Positions 52,472 to 59,877 of a DNA stretch of 64,000 nt are shown one piece after another; position 1 is the stretch's first letter, and each line of letters starts with the position of its first letter. The DNA is from Nocardioides sp. NBC_00368 (lineage in GTDB: Bacteria; Actinomycetota; Actinomycetes; Propionibacteriales; Nocardioidaceae): the NCBI RefSeq assembly GCF_036090055.1, contig NZ_CP107970.1, forward strand, positions 5,849,001 to 5,913,000, read 5' to 3'. Made by a program: the position numbers and the translations under genes. A model generated the notes under the pieces. The model had not been told where the DNA came from, did not search any database, and saw only the letters and a program-made list of their open reading frames with translations.

Positions 52472-54007
52472 TCAGCGGGTCGGGGTGTCGACGTGGTCGC
52501 GGTCGGCCGGGGCGGCGACGGCGGCGGCCTTGCGCCGGGCCAGGATCGCCTTGGCCGCGGGCCAGAGGGCGACCAGGACGAAGGCGGCCAGGATGGTCCC
52601 GGAGATCGGCCGGGTGAAGAATCCGGTCGGGTCGCCGTCGAAGATCAGCATCGAGCGGCGTACGCCGTCCTCGACGATCGAGCCGAGGACGAAGGCGAGC
52701 ACCATCGGGCCGGGCTCGAAGCCGACCTTCTTCATCAGGTAGCCGATCAGGCCGAAGACGATCATCACGAAGATGTCGAAGGTGGAGTTGTTGATCGTGT
52801 AGACGCCCAGGATCGTGATCAGCGCCGTGATCGGGGCCAGGATCGCCGGGCGTACCCGCAGGATGCGCACGAAGATGCCGACCAGCGGGATGCTCAGGAC
52901 GAGCAGGATCAGGTTGCCGATGTACATCGAGTTGATGACGCCCCAGAACAGGTCGGGGCGCTCCTCGACCAGCTGAGGTCCGGGCGAGATGCCGAGGATG
53001 AGCAGGGCACCGAAGAGCATCGCCATCGACGCGTTGGCCGGGATGCCGAGGGTCAGGAGGGGGATGAACGAGGAGGTCGCGGCGGCGTTGTTGGCGGTCT
53101 CGGGGGCCGCGACGCCCTCGATGGCACCGCGCCCGAAGCGCTCGGGGTTCTTCGAGATCCGCTTCTCGGTGGCGTACGCGGCCAGGGAGGACATCACCGC
53201 ACCACCACCGGGCAGCACGCCCAGGACGAAGCCGATCAGCGAGCCGCGGCCGATCGCGCCGGAGGACTGCTTGAGGTCCTTGCGCGAGGGCCAGATGTTG
53301 GCGACGGCGGCCGGGACGTGGGGCTTCCCGTGGCGCTCCTCGAGGTTGTAGAGGATCTCACCGACGCCGAACAGACCCATCGCGACGACCACGAAGTCGA
53401 TGCCCTCGGTCAGCTGCAGGCTGCCGAAGGTGAAGCGCTCGGCGCCGCTGAAGCTGTCGCGGCCGATGGTGGCCAGCAGCAGGCCGAACGCCGCCGCGAC
53501 CATGGCCTTGAGCTTGTTGCCGTTGCCGATGGTGGCGACCAGCAGGACGCCCAGCAGGGCGAGGGCGGCGTACTCCGGGTCGCCGAAGCTGAGCGCCCAG
53601 CCGGCGATCAGCGGGGCCACCAGGGTCAGGCCGAGGATGGAGACGGTCGCTCCGACGAAGGAGCCGATCGCGGCGATGCCGAGGGCGGTGCCGGCCCTGC
53701 CCTGCTTGGCGAGGGCGAAGCCGTCGAAGACGGTGACGACCGATGAGGCCTCGCCCGGCAGCCGGAGCAGCACCGAGGTGATCGTGCCGCCGTACTGGGC
53801 GCCGTAGTAGATGCCCGCGAGCATGATGATCGCCGAGACCGGGTCGATGCTGTAGGTGATCGGCAGCAGGATGGCGATCGTGGCCGCCGGCCCGAGGCCG
53901 GGCAGCACGCCGATCAGCATGCCGATGAGCACGCCGATCAGGCAGTAGAGCAGGTTCTGCGGCTCGGTGACGAGCGAGAAGCCGTCGAGGAATGCGTTGA
54001 CGTCCAC
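52472..54007 (-). CDS. Tripartite tricarboxylate transporter large permease (TctA)
   Basis: 511 residues from a GTG; GGAG upstream. Around twelve membrane helices, with GVLIGMLIGVLPGLGPAATIAILLPITYSIDP and IYYGAQYGGTITSVLLRLPGEASSVVT as the TctA signature. A second repeat reads GSLIGFVLGVLPGGGAVMSSLAAYATEKRISK. TTT systems import citrate-like, aromatic or aldaric acids using a cation gradient. A 13-base direct duplication of TCAGCGGGTCGGG surrounds the stop codon. Confidence 0.94.
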   Translation of the reverse strand: MDVNAFLDGFSLVTEPQNLLYCLIGVLIGMLIGVLPGLGPAATIAILLPITYSIDPVSAIIMLAGIYYGAQYGGTITSVLLRLPGEASSVVTVFDGFALAKQGRAGTALGIAAIGSFVGATVSILGLTLVAPLIAGWALSFGDPEYAALALLGVLLVATIGNGNKLKAMVAAAFGLLLATIGRDSFSGAERFTFGSLQLTEGIDFVVVAMGLFGVGEILYNLEERHGKPHVPAAVANIWPSRKDLKQSSGAIGRGSLIGFVLGVLPGGGAVMSSLAAYATEKRISKNPERFGRGAIEGVAAPETANNAAATSSFIPLLTLGIPANASMAMLFGALLILGISPGPQLVEERPDLFWGVINSMYIGNLILLVLSIPLVGIFVRILRVRPAILAPITALITILGVYTINNSTFDIFVMIVFGLIGYLMKKVGFEPGPMVLAFVLGSIVEDGVRRSMLIFDGDPTGFFTRPISGTILAAFVLVALWPAAKAILARRKAAAVAAPADRDHVDTPTR

Positions 54008-54019
54008 TGGAGGCTCCGC

Positions 54020-54556
54020 TCAGAACAGGTGGGGCAGCGGGATCCGCAGCCCGTAGAGGAACAGGAAGTAGAAGGCGGCGACCGTGAGCACCGAGGTGAT
54101 GATCGTGCTGCGCCACGACTCGCCACCGAGGAACCGCAGCCAGACGACGCACAGCAGCAGCGAGGGGATCTCGAAGCCGATCACGGGCATCAGCAGGGCC
54201 AGGCCGATGAAGGTGACCAGGCCGATCGCCGGCAGCACGCTGGAGCGGGTGAACCTCTCGCTGTCGGTCAGCCGGCGGCCGACCACGAGCAGCGCCGCGG
54301 CCATCAGCGCGATCGCGATGCTGACCACGAACGGCCACAGCCCGGGGCCGGGCTGGCGCAGGGACCCCAGGCCGTAGCCGTAGGACAGGACGGTGCCGCC
54401 GACGCCGACGACGAGCGCGACGAGCGCCCCCACCACCTGGTAGGCCGGTCCACCCGCCGGAGGCCGTTCCTCCTCCAGGTCGTGGGCCACCTCGGCCTGG
54501 ATCTCGGCCAGGATGTCCTGGTCAGGAGATGGGGTACGTTCGTCGCTCATCGTCAT
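54020..54556 (-). CDS. Tripartite tricarboxylate transporter small permease (TctB)
   Basis: 178 residues; ATG at 54556 or 54550. A hydrophilic N-terminus of about 45 residues (DQDILAEIQAEVAHDLEEE) is followed by four membrane segments: GALVALVVGVGGTVLSYGYGLG, LWPFVVSIAIALMAAALLVVG, AIGLVTFIGLALLMPVIGFEIPSLLLCVVWLRFLG and TSVLTVAAFYFLFLYGL. TctA follows after 12 bases and TctC precedes, so the transporter is complete. Confidence 0.9.
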   Translation of the reverse strand: MTMSDERTPSPDQDILAEIQAEVAHDLEEERPPAGGPAYQVVGALVALVVGVGGTVLSYGYGLGSLRQPGPGLWPFVVSIAIALMAAALLVVGRRLTDSERFTRSSVLPAIGLVTFIGLALLMPVIGFEIPSLLLCVVWLRFLGGESWRSTIITSVLTVAAFYFLFLYGLRIPLPHLF

Positions 54557-54579
54557 GCTTTCGTCGTGTGGGGCGGGGG

Positions 54580-55575
54580 TCAGCTCGCGCCGAGGTTGAG
54601 ACCGTACTGCTCGACCATGTCGGCGAACCGCTTCTTGTCCTCCTCGAGCTGGGTCACCACCTCGTCGCCGGAGATCTCCATCGGGGTGAGGCTGTTCTGC
54701 TTGTTGAAGGCCTGGTACTCCTCGGTCTTGAACGTCGCCTGCATCGCCTCGGCGATGGCGTCCTTGACGTCGTCCGGGGTGCCCTTCGGGACCGTCATGA
54801 AGCGGTACTGCGCGACCTCGACGTCGAGACCCTGCTCCTTGGCGGTCGGGACGTCCGGCAGGTAGTCGACGCGCTCGGGGCCGAAGACGCTCAGCGGGGT
54901 CAGCTTGCCGGACTCGATGTTCTCGATCGCCTCGCCGACCTGGATGCACGCGGTGTCGACCTGGTTGCCGAGCACCGCGGTCAGGGCCGGCGCGCCGCCG
55001 TCGAAGGGGACGGCCTCGGCGTCGACGCCCGCGGAGGCGTACGTCAGGCCGCAGGAGAGCTGGGCACCGGTGCCGACGCCGGTGGTGCCGTAGGTGACCT
55101 TCTTCTTCGCGGCCTTGATGTCGTCGAGGGTCTTGAAGCCGCTCTTCGGGCCGGTGACCATGACGTAGTCGTCGCGGGAGACGCCCTGGACGACGTCGAA
55201 GTCGTCGAGATTCGTGACCTCGTCCTCGCTGACCGCCAGCGGGGTGATCGCGAACAGGGAGGCGTTCTGGATGGCGATGGTCTGACCGTCGGCCTTGGCC
55301 TTGGCGACCTTGTTCGCGGCGAGCGCACCGTTGGCGCCCTCCTGGTTGATCACCGGGAAGGAGGCGCCGAGCTCGTCGGAGAGGCCCTTGGAGACCGCCC
55401 GGCTGATCAGGTCGCTGGAGCCACCGGCCGAGGCACCGACGTACATCTCGACGTTGCCGGAGGGGTACTCCTCGCCGCCGCTGCCGCCGCCGGTGGTGTT
55501 GGAGACACCGCAGGCGGAGAGGGCCAGTGCCGCGACGCCGGCGGTCGCGGCGAGAAGGTGGGTGGTCGTACGCAT
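54580..55575 (-). CDS. Tripartite tricarboxylate transporter binding protein (TctC)
   Basis: 331 residues; AGGAG before the ATG at 55575. A lipoprotein signal ends with LALSAC at about residue 20, then a Gly/Ser linker. The Bug-family body includes MYVGASAGGSSDLISRAVSKGL, YGTTGVGTGAQLSCGLTYASAGVDAEAVPFDGGAPALTAVLGNQVD and PLSVFGPERVDYLPDVPTAKEQGLDVE. First gene of the minus-strand operon ending in the glucarate dehydratase. The LysR gene diverges 115 bases away with a LysR-type box between. Ligand is probably glucarate or a related diacid (inference). Confidence 0.92.
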   Translation of the reverse strand: MRTTTHLLAATAGVAALALSACGVSNTTGGGSGGEEYPSGNVEMYVGASAGGSSDLISRAVSKGLSDELGASFPVINQEGANGALAANKVAKAKADGQTIAIQNASLFAITPLAVSEDEVTNLDDFDVVQGVSRDDYVMVTGPKSGFKTLDDIKAAKKKVTYGTTGVGTGAQLSCGLTYASAGVDAEAVPFDGGAPALTAVLGNQVDTACIQVGEAIENIESGKLTPLSVFGPERVDYLPDVPTAKEQGLDVEVAQYRFMTVPKGTPDDVKDAIAEAMQATFKTEEYQAFNKQNSLTPMEISGDEVVTQLEEDKKRFADMVEQYGLNLGAS

Positions 55576-55617
55576 CGTTGCTCCTAGTTCCGTCGTGTGA
55601 CCACCGACACTAAGAGT

Positions 55618-55637
55618 CTTGGCGATACCGGTCCAAG
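55618..55637. promoter_or_regulatory. LysR-type box between tctC and lysR
   Basis: CTTGG-N10-CCAAG is a perfect interrupted palindrome of the T-N11-A class, 42 bases upstream of tctC and 53 upstream of lysR. A near-copy stands at 50698-50717 before the TRAP-udh operon. Confidence 0.65.
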
Positions 55638-55690
55638 CCCGTTTCAGCATGGAGTGTTCCACCTGGTGCATCGTGGTCTACTCTGGCCAG

Positions 55691-56602
55691 ATGATCACGC
55701 TCGACCAGGTGCGTTCGTTCGTGGCGGTCGCCGAGGAGCTTCACTTCGGCCGGGCGGCGGAACGCCTGCGAATGACCCAGCCGCCGCTGTCGCGACAGAT
55801 CCAGAAGTTGGAGAAGGCCGTCGGCGCGCAGCTGCTCGAGCGGGACAACCGCCGGGTCGCGCTCACCGGCGCCGGAGCCGCCTTCCTCGACGAGGCCTAC
55901 CGGATGCTCAACCTTGTCGAGAGCGCCGGTGACCTGGCCCGTCGCGTCGACGCCGGTGCCGCCGGCGTGGTCCGGCTAGGCTTCACCGCCGTCTCGGCCA
56001 TCTCGATCCTGGGGCCGCTGCTGCGCCGGCTCACCGTCGAGCTCCCCGACGTCGAGGTGCGGCTCTCCGAGCGGGTCACCCTCGCCCAGGTCGACGGCAT
56101 CCGCCACGGCGAGATCGACATCGGCCTGGCCCGCCCACCCTTCGACACCGAGCTGCTCTCTTCCCGGGTGATCTCCCGCGAGCCGCTGATGGCGGTGCTC
56201 CCGCAGGGCCACCCGCTGGCCGACATCGACCGCCCGCTGACGCCCCAGGACTTCGAGGGCCAACCCGTCATCGGCTACCACCCGCAGCAGTCGCGCTACT
56301 TCCACGAGCTCTCCGTACGCTTCCTCGCCAACGCCCATCCCCGCATCGAGCAGCGCGTCCACCAGGTCCTCACCGCCATGCTCCTCGTCTCGGCCGAACG
56401 TGGCGTCGGTTTCGTCCCGGTCTCGGCGAGCTCGCTGCATGTCGAGGGCGTCGTCTTCCGGCCCCTCGAGCACGGCGGGGGAGACACCCGTCTGGACAAG
56501 GACCCCGAGCGGCCGGTCGAGCTGCACGCGATCTGGGCAAGGGGGTCTGTCAGTCCGGTCGTACGCCGCGTGCTCGATGTGATCATCGAGGTGAGTCGGT
56601 AG
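55691..56602 (+). CDS. LysR-family regulator of the TTT/aldarate genes
   Basis: 303 residues. The HTH is at 1-60 (LDQVRSFVAVAEELHFGRAAERLRMTQPPLSRQIQKLEKAVGAQL), then the effector domain from about 90. TACTCT (55679-55684) ends six bases before the ATG and there is no ribosome site, so a leaderless transcript is likely. Divergent from tctCBA-usp-dehydratase. Two matching palindromes (55618-55637 and 50698-50717) suggest it controls both that operon and the TRAP-udh operon. Effector probably an aldarate or catabolite. Confidence 0.9.
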   Translation: MITLDQVRSFVAVAEELHFGRAAERLRMTQPPLSRQIQKLEKAVGAQLLERDNRRVALTGAGAAFLDEAYRMLNLVESAGDLARRVDAGAAGVVRLGFTAVSAISILGPLLRRLTVELPDVEVRLSERVTLAQVDGIRHGEIDIGLARPPFDTELLSSRVISREPLMAVLPQGHPLADIDRPLTPQDFEGQPVIGYHPQQSRYFHELSVRFLANAHPRIEQRVHQVLTAMLLVSAERGVGFVPVSASSLHVEGVVFRPLEHGGGDTRLDKDPERPVELHAIWARGSVSPVVRRVLDVIIEVSR

Positions 56603-56652
56603 GTGGTCAGTCCGGGGTGAGTTGCTCGGGCTGCTCATTCTCTGAGGCTGGT

Positions 56653-56816
56653 GGCCGCCGACCCGTTACGGAGGGTGTTCTCGACGAACCCCGGAGTCAA
56701 GGACGGCCTTCGGCCGCCGGCTTCGCCGGTCGCCTTCGGCGATCCTTGACACCGGGCTCCGCCGAGAATTTTTGGCTGGCTATCGGGTCGGCGGCGGCAG
56801 TTTGGCGCAGCGCATT
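56653..56816 (+). repeat. Left ~165-bp inverted repeat flanking the HNH gene
   Basis: Reads in the opposite direction to 58382-58546. Shared blocks in order are GGCCGCCGACCC at the outer end, GTTCTCGA-type, GTCAAGGACG, CGCCGGCTTCGCCGG, TTTGGCTGGCTATCGGG and TGGCGCAGCG at the inner end. Within it GTCAAGGA and TCCTTGAC form a secondary stem. The gap 56603-56936 contains nothing else coding. By eye roughly three quarters of positions agree. Confidence 0.8.
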
Positions 56817-56898
56817 TCGGTTGGGCACGGGCTTGGGATCCGTGGCCAGTGGCTCCTGGCAGGCACAAGCGTTCTCGTGCTTTTACTAGACGATGACA

Positions 56899-56919
56899 CC
56901 TTGTGAATGCTTCACAAGG
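56899..56919 (-). terminator. Hairpin after the HNH gene
   Basis: CCTTGTGAA (56899-56907) and TTCACAAGG (56911-56919) form a perfect 9-bp stem with a TGC loop, 17 bases beyond the stop of the minus-strand HNH gene. Confidence 0.7.
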
Positions 56920-56936
56920 GACGAGCCAGTGTGCCC

Positions 56937-58199
56937 TCAGGTACGCCGGGTGAACCGGATCCGCCCGTCCGGGAGCCGCTCGTACCCGTAATTGGGGTCA
57001 TGGATCCGGCGATGGTCACTGCCACAGAGCAGCACCATGTTTTCGAGGTCGGTGCGGCCGCCTTCGGACCACGGTTTCAGGTGATGCGCTTCGGTCCACG
57101 CGGCTGGGGCGTCGCAGTCTTCGGCTTGGCATCCTTGATCTCGTAGCCGGAGTGCTCGGTGTTGGATCGGGTGCGCCAACCTGGCGGTCCGGCCCAGGTC
57201 GAGGATCTCGGAGTCGGTGCCCAGCACGACGGGGATGAGATCGGCGTTGCAGGCCAACCGGCGGGCTTCGGCGGCGGTGATCTGGTCGCCGTCGAACCCG
57301 AGGGCGGCGGTGCCGAGGTCGTTGCGGAGGTCCTCCACGCTCATGGTGATGAACACCGTGGTCGCATGCCCACCGTGGCGTGGGAGCTGGTCGACGTCGT
57401 AGGTCTCGATCACGTGGGCGAAGGCCTGGCCGAGCAGGCGGTCGTAGGGCGCTTTGATGCCCTTGTCCTCGGCTGAGATCTTTCGGGGCTGGGCCAGGGA
57501 GTCCAGGATCGTGCGCAGTCGGACCCCGACCGCGCGGGAGACCCGTGCCTGGATATCCACCGTCCCGTCGCCGTTGTCGCGGGAGGCGAAGAAGGTGCGT
57601 CGTGCGGCCAGCTCTTCTTCGCGCTGGAGGGCTTTGGCTTCGACGGCCTCGAACCGGTCCGGGTCGATCTCCGAGAGGATCCGCTTCCCGACGATCCTCA
57701 ACTCATTCGCCGTCAACCGGGTGGCGTGGTCGACCAGGAGCTTCTCGGCCAGGCTCAGGTCCTCGGTGCTGGCTGCGGGGTCTGCCTCGATGGCGTCGAG
57801 GGCCTGGGTGATGACGCGGGCCTTGTCCTGGGACACCACACCTGCCGCGAGACCGGCGGAGACACGCTCGTACTTGGCCACGGCGGCGGCGAGCTTGATC
57901 TGCGAGCGAGCGACCGCCTTGTCGACGAGCAACTCGGTCCGCATCCACCCCGAGGCGTCCTTGGCACCGGTCTCCTCGGCGATGTCGCCGGCGGCAGCGA
58001 GCACCCGCAACTTCAACGCGGCCTGTTGGGCCTGGATCTTCTCCAGCCATTCCAGGAAGTCCTTCTTCTGATCGGTCCGCCAGTAGACGGGGTCACTCGC
58101 GAGGAGGTCGTGGAGGGAGGATTCGATGGCGCTCAAGGCAGCGTCGATCGCGTCGCCGGGGTTGGTGCCCCAGTGGTCGATCTCGCGGCCGAGACTCAT
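56937..58199 (-). CDS. DUF222 (13E12-type) HNH endonuclease domain protein
   Basis: 420 residues from the ATG at 58199, six bases after AAGGAGG; a GTG codon precedes it. DUF222 occupies most of the chain (LEKIQAQQAALKLRVLAAAGDIAEE through the LTANELRIVGKRILSEIDPD region). The HNH motif is C-terminal: CQAEDCDAPAAWTEAHHLKPWSEGGRTDLENMVLLCGSDHRRIH, with two Cys, the HH pair and final Asn/His intact. It looks full length and expressed. Such genes are multicopy in Nocardioidaceae and mycobacteria; their role is unknown, perhaps homing or element maintenance. Confidence 0.9.
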   Translation of the reverse strand: MSLGREIDHWGTNPGDAIDAALSAIESSLHDLLASDPVYWRTDQKKDFLEWLEKIQAQQAALKLRVLAAAGDIAEETGAKDASGWMRTELLVDKAVARSQIKLAAAVAKYERVSAGLAAGVVSQDKARVITQALDAIEADPAASTEDLSLAEKLLVDHATRLTANELRIVGKRILSEIDPDRFEAVEAKALQREEELAARRTFFASRDNGDGTVDIQARVSRAVGVRLRTILDSLAQPRKISAEDKGIKAPYDRLLGQAFAHVIETYDVDQLPRHGGHATTVFITMSVEDLRNDLGTAALGFDGDQITAAEARRLACNADLIPVVLGTDSEILDLGRTARLAHPIQHRALRLRDQGCQAEDCDAPAAWTEAHHLKPWSEGGRTDLENMVLLCGSDHRRIHDPNYGYERLPDGRIRFTRRT

Positions 58200-58381
58200 C
58201 ACGATCCTCCTTCAGAGGTGTGCTGTGATGGGTCTGATTCTACCTTCTACAGGCCGATCGATCCACCTATTCTCCCAGGTCAAAGGCTATTTCGCGGTCA
58301 GCGAACGACATCGCTTCTGTGGATGGTAAGTGGCCCGAAGGGCCACCATCCCACCCCTCGACTCCCACCTGAACAGACAAG

Positions 58382-58546
58382 ATTTTCGCTGCGCCACACC
58401 CGGGCCGCCGCCCCGATAGCCAGCCAAATCTTTTCTCGATCTGGTCCGGAGTCCAGGACCGCGAAGCGGCCGGCGAAGCCGGCGCCCGAAGGGCGTCCTT
58501 GACGCCGGGCCAGATCGAGAAGACCCTCAGGAAAGGGTCGGCGGCC
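58382..58546 (-). repeat. Right ~165-bp inverted repeat flanking the HNH gene
   Basis: Complement of the left copy at 56653-56816, with blocks ATTTTCGCTGCGCCA (inner), CCCGATAGCCAGCCAAA, CCGGCGAAGCCGGCG, CGTCCTTGAC and GGGTCGGCGGCC (outer). The gap 58200-58912 otherwise contains the HNH gene's upstream region, this repeat, the 23-bp array and the kdgD promoter. Confidence 0.8.
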
Positions 58547-58587
58547 CAGATCCGCCACGTGGAACGGTTACGCACAGGGTGGTCTCG

Positions 58588-58771
58588 ACAAGCTCGACCA
58601 CCGGGGCATCACAAGCTCGACCACCGGGGCATCACAAGCTCGACCACCGGGGCATCACAAGCTCGACCACCGGGGCATCACAAGCTCGACCACCGGGGCA
58701 TCACAAGCTCGACCGCCGGGGCATCACAAGCTCGACCGCCGGGGCATCACAAGCTCGACCACCGGAGCATC
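58588..58771. repeat. Eight tandem copies of a 23-bp repeat
   Basis: Unit starts at 58588, 58611, 58634, 58657, 58680, 58703, 58726 and 58749. Each begins ACAAGCTCGACC, continues with A or G and CCGGGGCATC. Units 1-5 look identical, 6 and 7 carry ACC to GCC at base 13, and 8 has one G to A change. There are no spacers. The bases just before the array (GGTCTCGACAAGCTCGACC) form a partial inverted repeat. The last unit feeds a hairpin, CCGGAGCA (58762-58769) with TGCTCCGG (58776-58783). Confidence 0.97.
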
Positions 58772-58830
58772 GCGGTGCTCCGGCATCACCCTGCAATGCC
58801 CACACAGCATCACGAGATTCAAATTCGGGC

Positions 58831-58865
58831 TTGGACAGGCATCACTGAACGTTCATAACGTGATG
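58831..58865 (+). promoter_or_regulatory. kdgD promoter with nested palindromes
   Basis: TTGGAC (58831-58836), a 17-base spacer and CATAAC (58854-58859) form the best -35/-10 pair in the gap. TGAACGTTCA (58846-58855) is a perfect palindrome that overlaps the -10, and it is nested inside CATCAC (58840-58845) and GTGATG (58860-58865). A repressor bound here would block initiation. The binder is not identified. Confidence 0.6.
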
Positions 58866-58912
58866 GTCACCACCTTCCCCCAGCAACTCCCGACATTTGA
58901 AGGACGTGACTC

Positions 58913-59827
58913 GTGACCGAGTACAGCCCGACCGACCTGGCCGCCCAGCTCAAGAGCGGGCTCCTCTCGTTCCCGGTCACCCATTTCACCGACGACCTGC
59001 AGTTCGACGAGGAGGGCTACCGCAAGCACCTGAGCTGGCTGGCCGAGCACCCGGTGGCAGGGCTCTTCGCGGCCGGCGGCACGGGGGAGGGCTTCTCGCT
59101 GAACCCGGAGGAGACCGACCAGGTCGTACGTGCGGCCGTCGACGAGGTCGCGGGGGCCGTGCCGGTGCTGGCGCCGGCGACGGGGAGCACGGCCAACGCG
59201 GTGGCGCAGGCGAAGGCGGCGGAGGCCGCGGGAGCCGACGGGGTCCTGCTGATGCCGCCCTACCTCACCGAGGCCGGGCAGGCCGGTCTCGTCGAGCACG
59301 CCAGCCGCGTGTGCGAGGCCACCGGTCTCGGCGTGATCGTCTACAGCCGCGCCAACGCGGTGCTGCGCGACGAGGCGGTCGCGCAGCTCGCCGAGCGCAA
59401 CCCCACGCTGATCGGCTTCAAGGACGGCGTGGGCAACATCGAGCAGATGACCCGCACCTACGCCCGCGTCGGCGACCGGCTGACGTACATCGGTGGCCTG
59501 CCGACGGCGGAGACCTTCGCGCTGCCCCTGCTCCAGCTCGGCGTGAGCACCTACTCCTCGGCGCTGTTCAACTTCGCGCCGCGGTGGGCGATCGAGTTCT
59601 ACGATGCCGTACGTGCCCAGGACCGCGACGAGGTCTACCGTCGACTCAACGAGTTCGTGATCCCCTACCTCGACATCCGGGACCGTACGGCCGGCTACGC
59701 CGTGTCGATCGTCAAGGGCGGTCTGGCCGCGATCGGCCGGCCCGCGGGCCCGGTCCGGCCGCCGCTGACCGACCTGCGCGAGGACGAGATCGCCGAGCTG
59801 CGTGACCTCATCGCCCGCATCTCCTGA
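58913..59827 (+). CDS. kdgD: 5-dehydro-4-deoxyglucarate dehydratase
   Basis: 304 residues from a GTG eight bases after GAAGGA. Class I aldolase barrel of the DapA superfamily: GLFAAGGTGEGFSLNPEE (phosphate-like loop), Tyr144 (VIVYSRANAV) and the Schiff-base Lys170 (LIGFKDGVGN). FPVTHFTDD and DRTAGYAVSIVKGGLAAIGRPAGPVRPPL are typical of KdgD. It dehydrates and decarboxylates 5-dehydro-4-deoxyglucarate to 2,5-dioxopentanoate. First gene of an operon with the aldehyde dehydrogenase and GudD, covering glucarate to 2-oxoglutarate. Confidence 0.93.
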   Translation: MTEYSPTDLAAQLKSGLLSFPVTHFTDDLQFDEEGYRKHLSWLAEHPVAGLFAAGGTGEGFSLNPEETDQVVRAAVDEVAGAVPVLAPATGSTANAVAQAKAAEAAGADGVLLMPPYLTEAGQAGLVEHASRVCEATGLGVIVYSRANAVLRDEAVAQLAERNPTLIGFKDGVGNIEQMTRTYARVGDRLTYIGGLPTAETFALPLLQLGVSTYSSALFNFAPRWAIEFYDAVRAQDRDEVYRRLNEFVIPYLDIRDRTAGYAVSIVKGGLAAIGRPAGPVRPPLTDLREDEIAELRDLIARIS

Positions 59828-59877
59828 CGCCGCCCGCCCAGAGACTGCACCGAGACCGACCCGATAGGAAAGGGACC

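Larger units (their letters stand above)
56653..58546. mobile_element. Possible REP13E12-like unit: inverted repeats around a DUF222/HNH gene
   Basis: A DUF222/HNH gene is enclosed by two ~165-bp inverted repeats about 1.9 kb apart, and the whole unit splits the aldarate regulon between lysR and the kdgD operon. Mycobacterial REP13E12 elements encode the same protein family and are dispersed repeats, so a mobile or formerly mobile unit is possible. No target-site duplication was identified, and no transposase is present. Confidence 0.35.

Noticed and set aside
56899..56919. CRP-like palindrome TTGTGAA/TTCACAA
   Set aside because: Spacing does not fit and its place just after the HNH stop argues for a terminator stem.
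58588..58771. CRISPR array
   Set aside because: The 23-bp units abut with no spacers and no cas genes are present; it is a tandem repeat.
58499..58858. Small coding region through the 23-bp repeats
   Set aside because: A 23-base unit leaves all three frames open and gives a purely repetitive peptide; no start region or ribosome site supports it.
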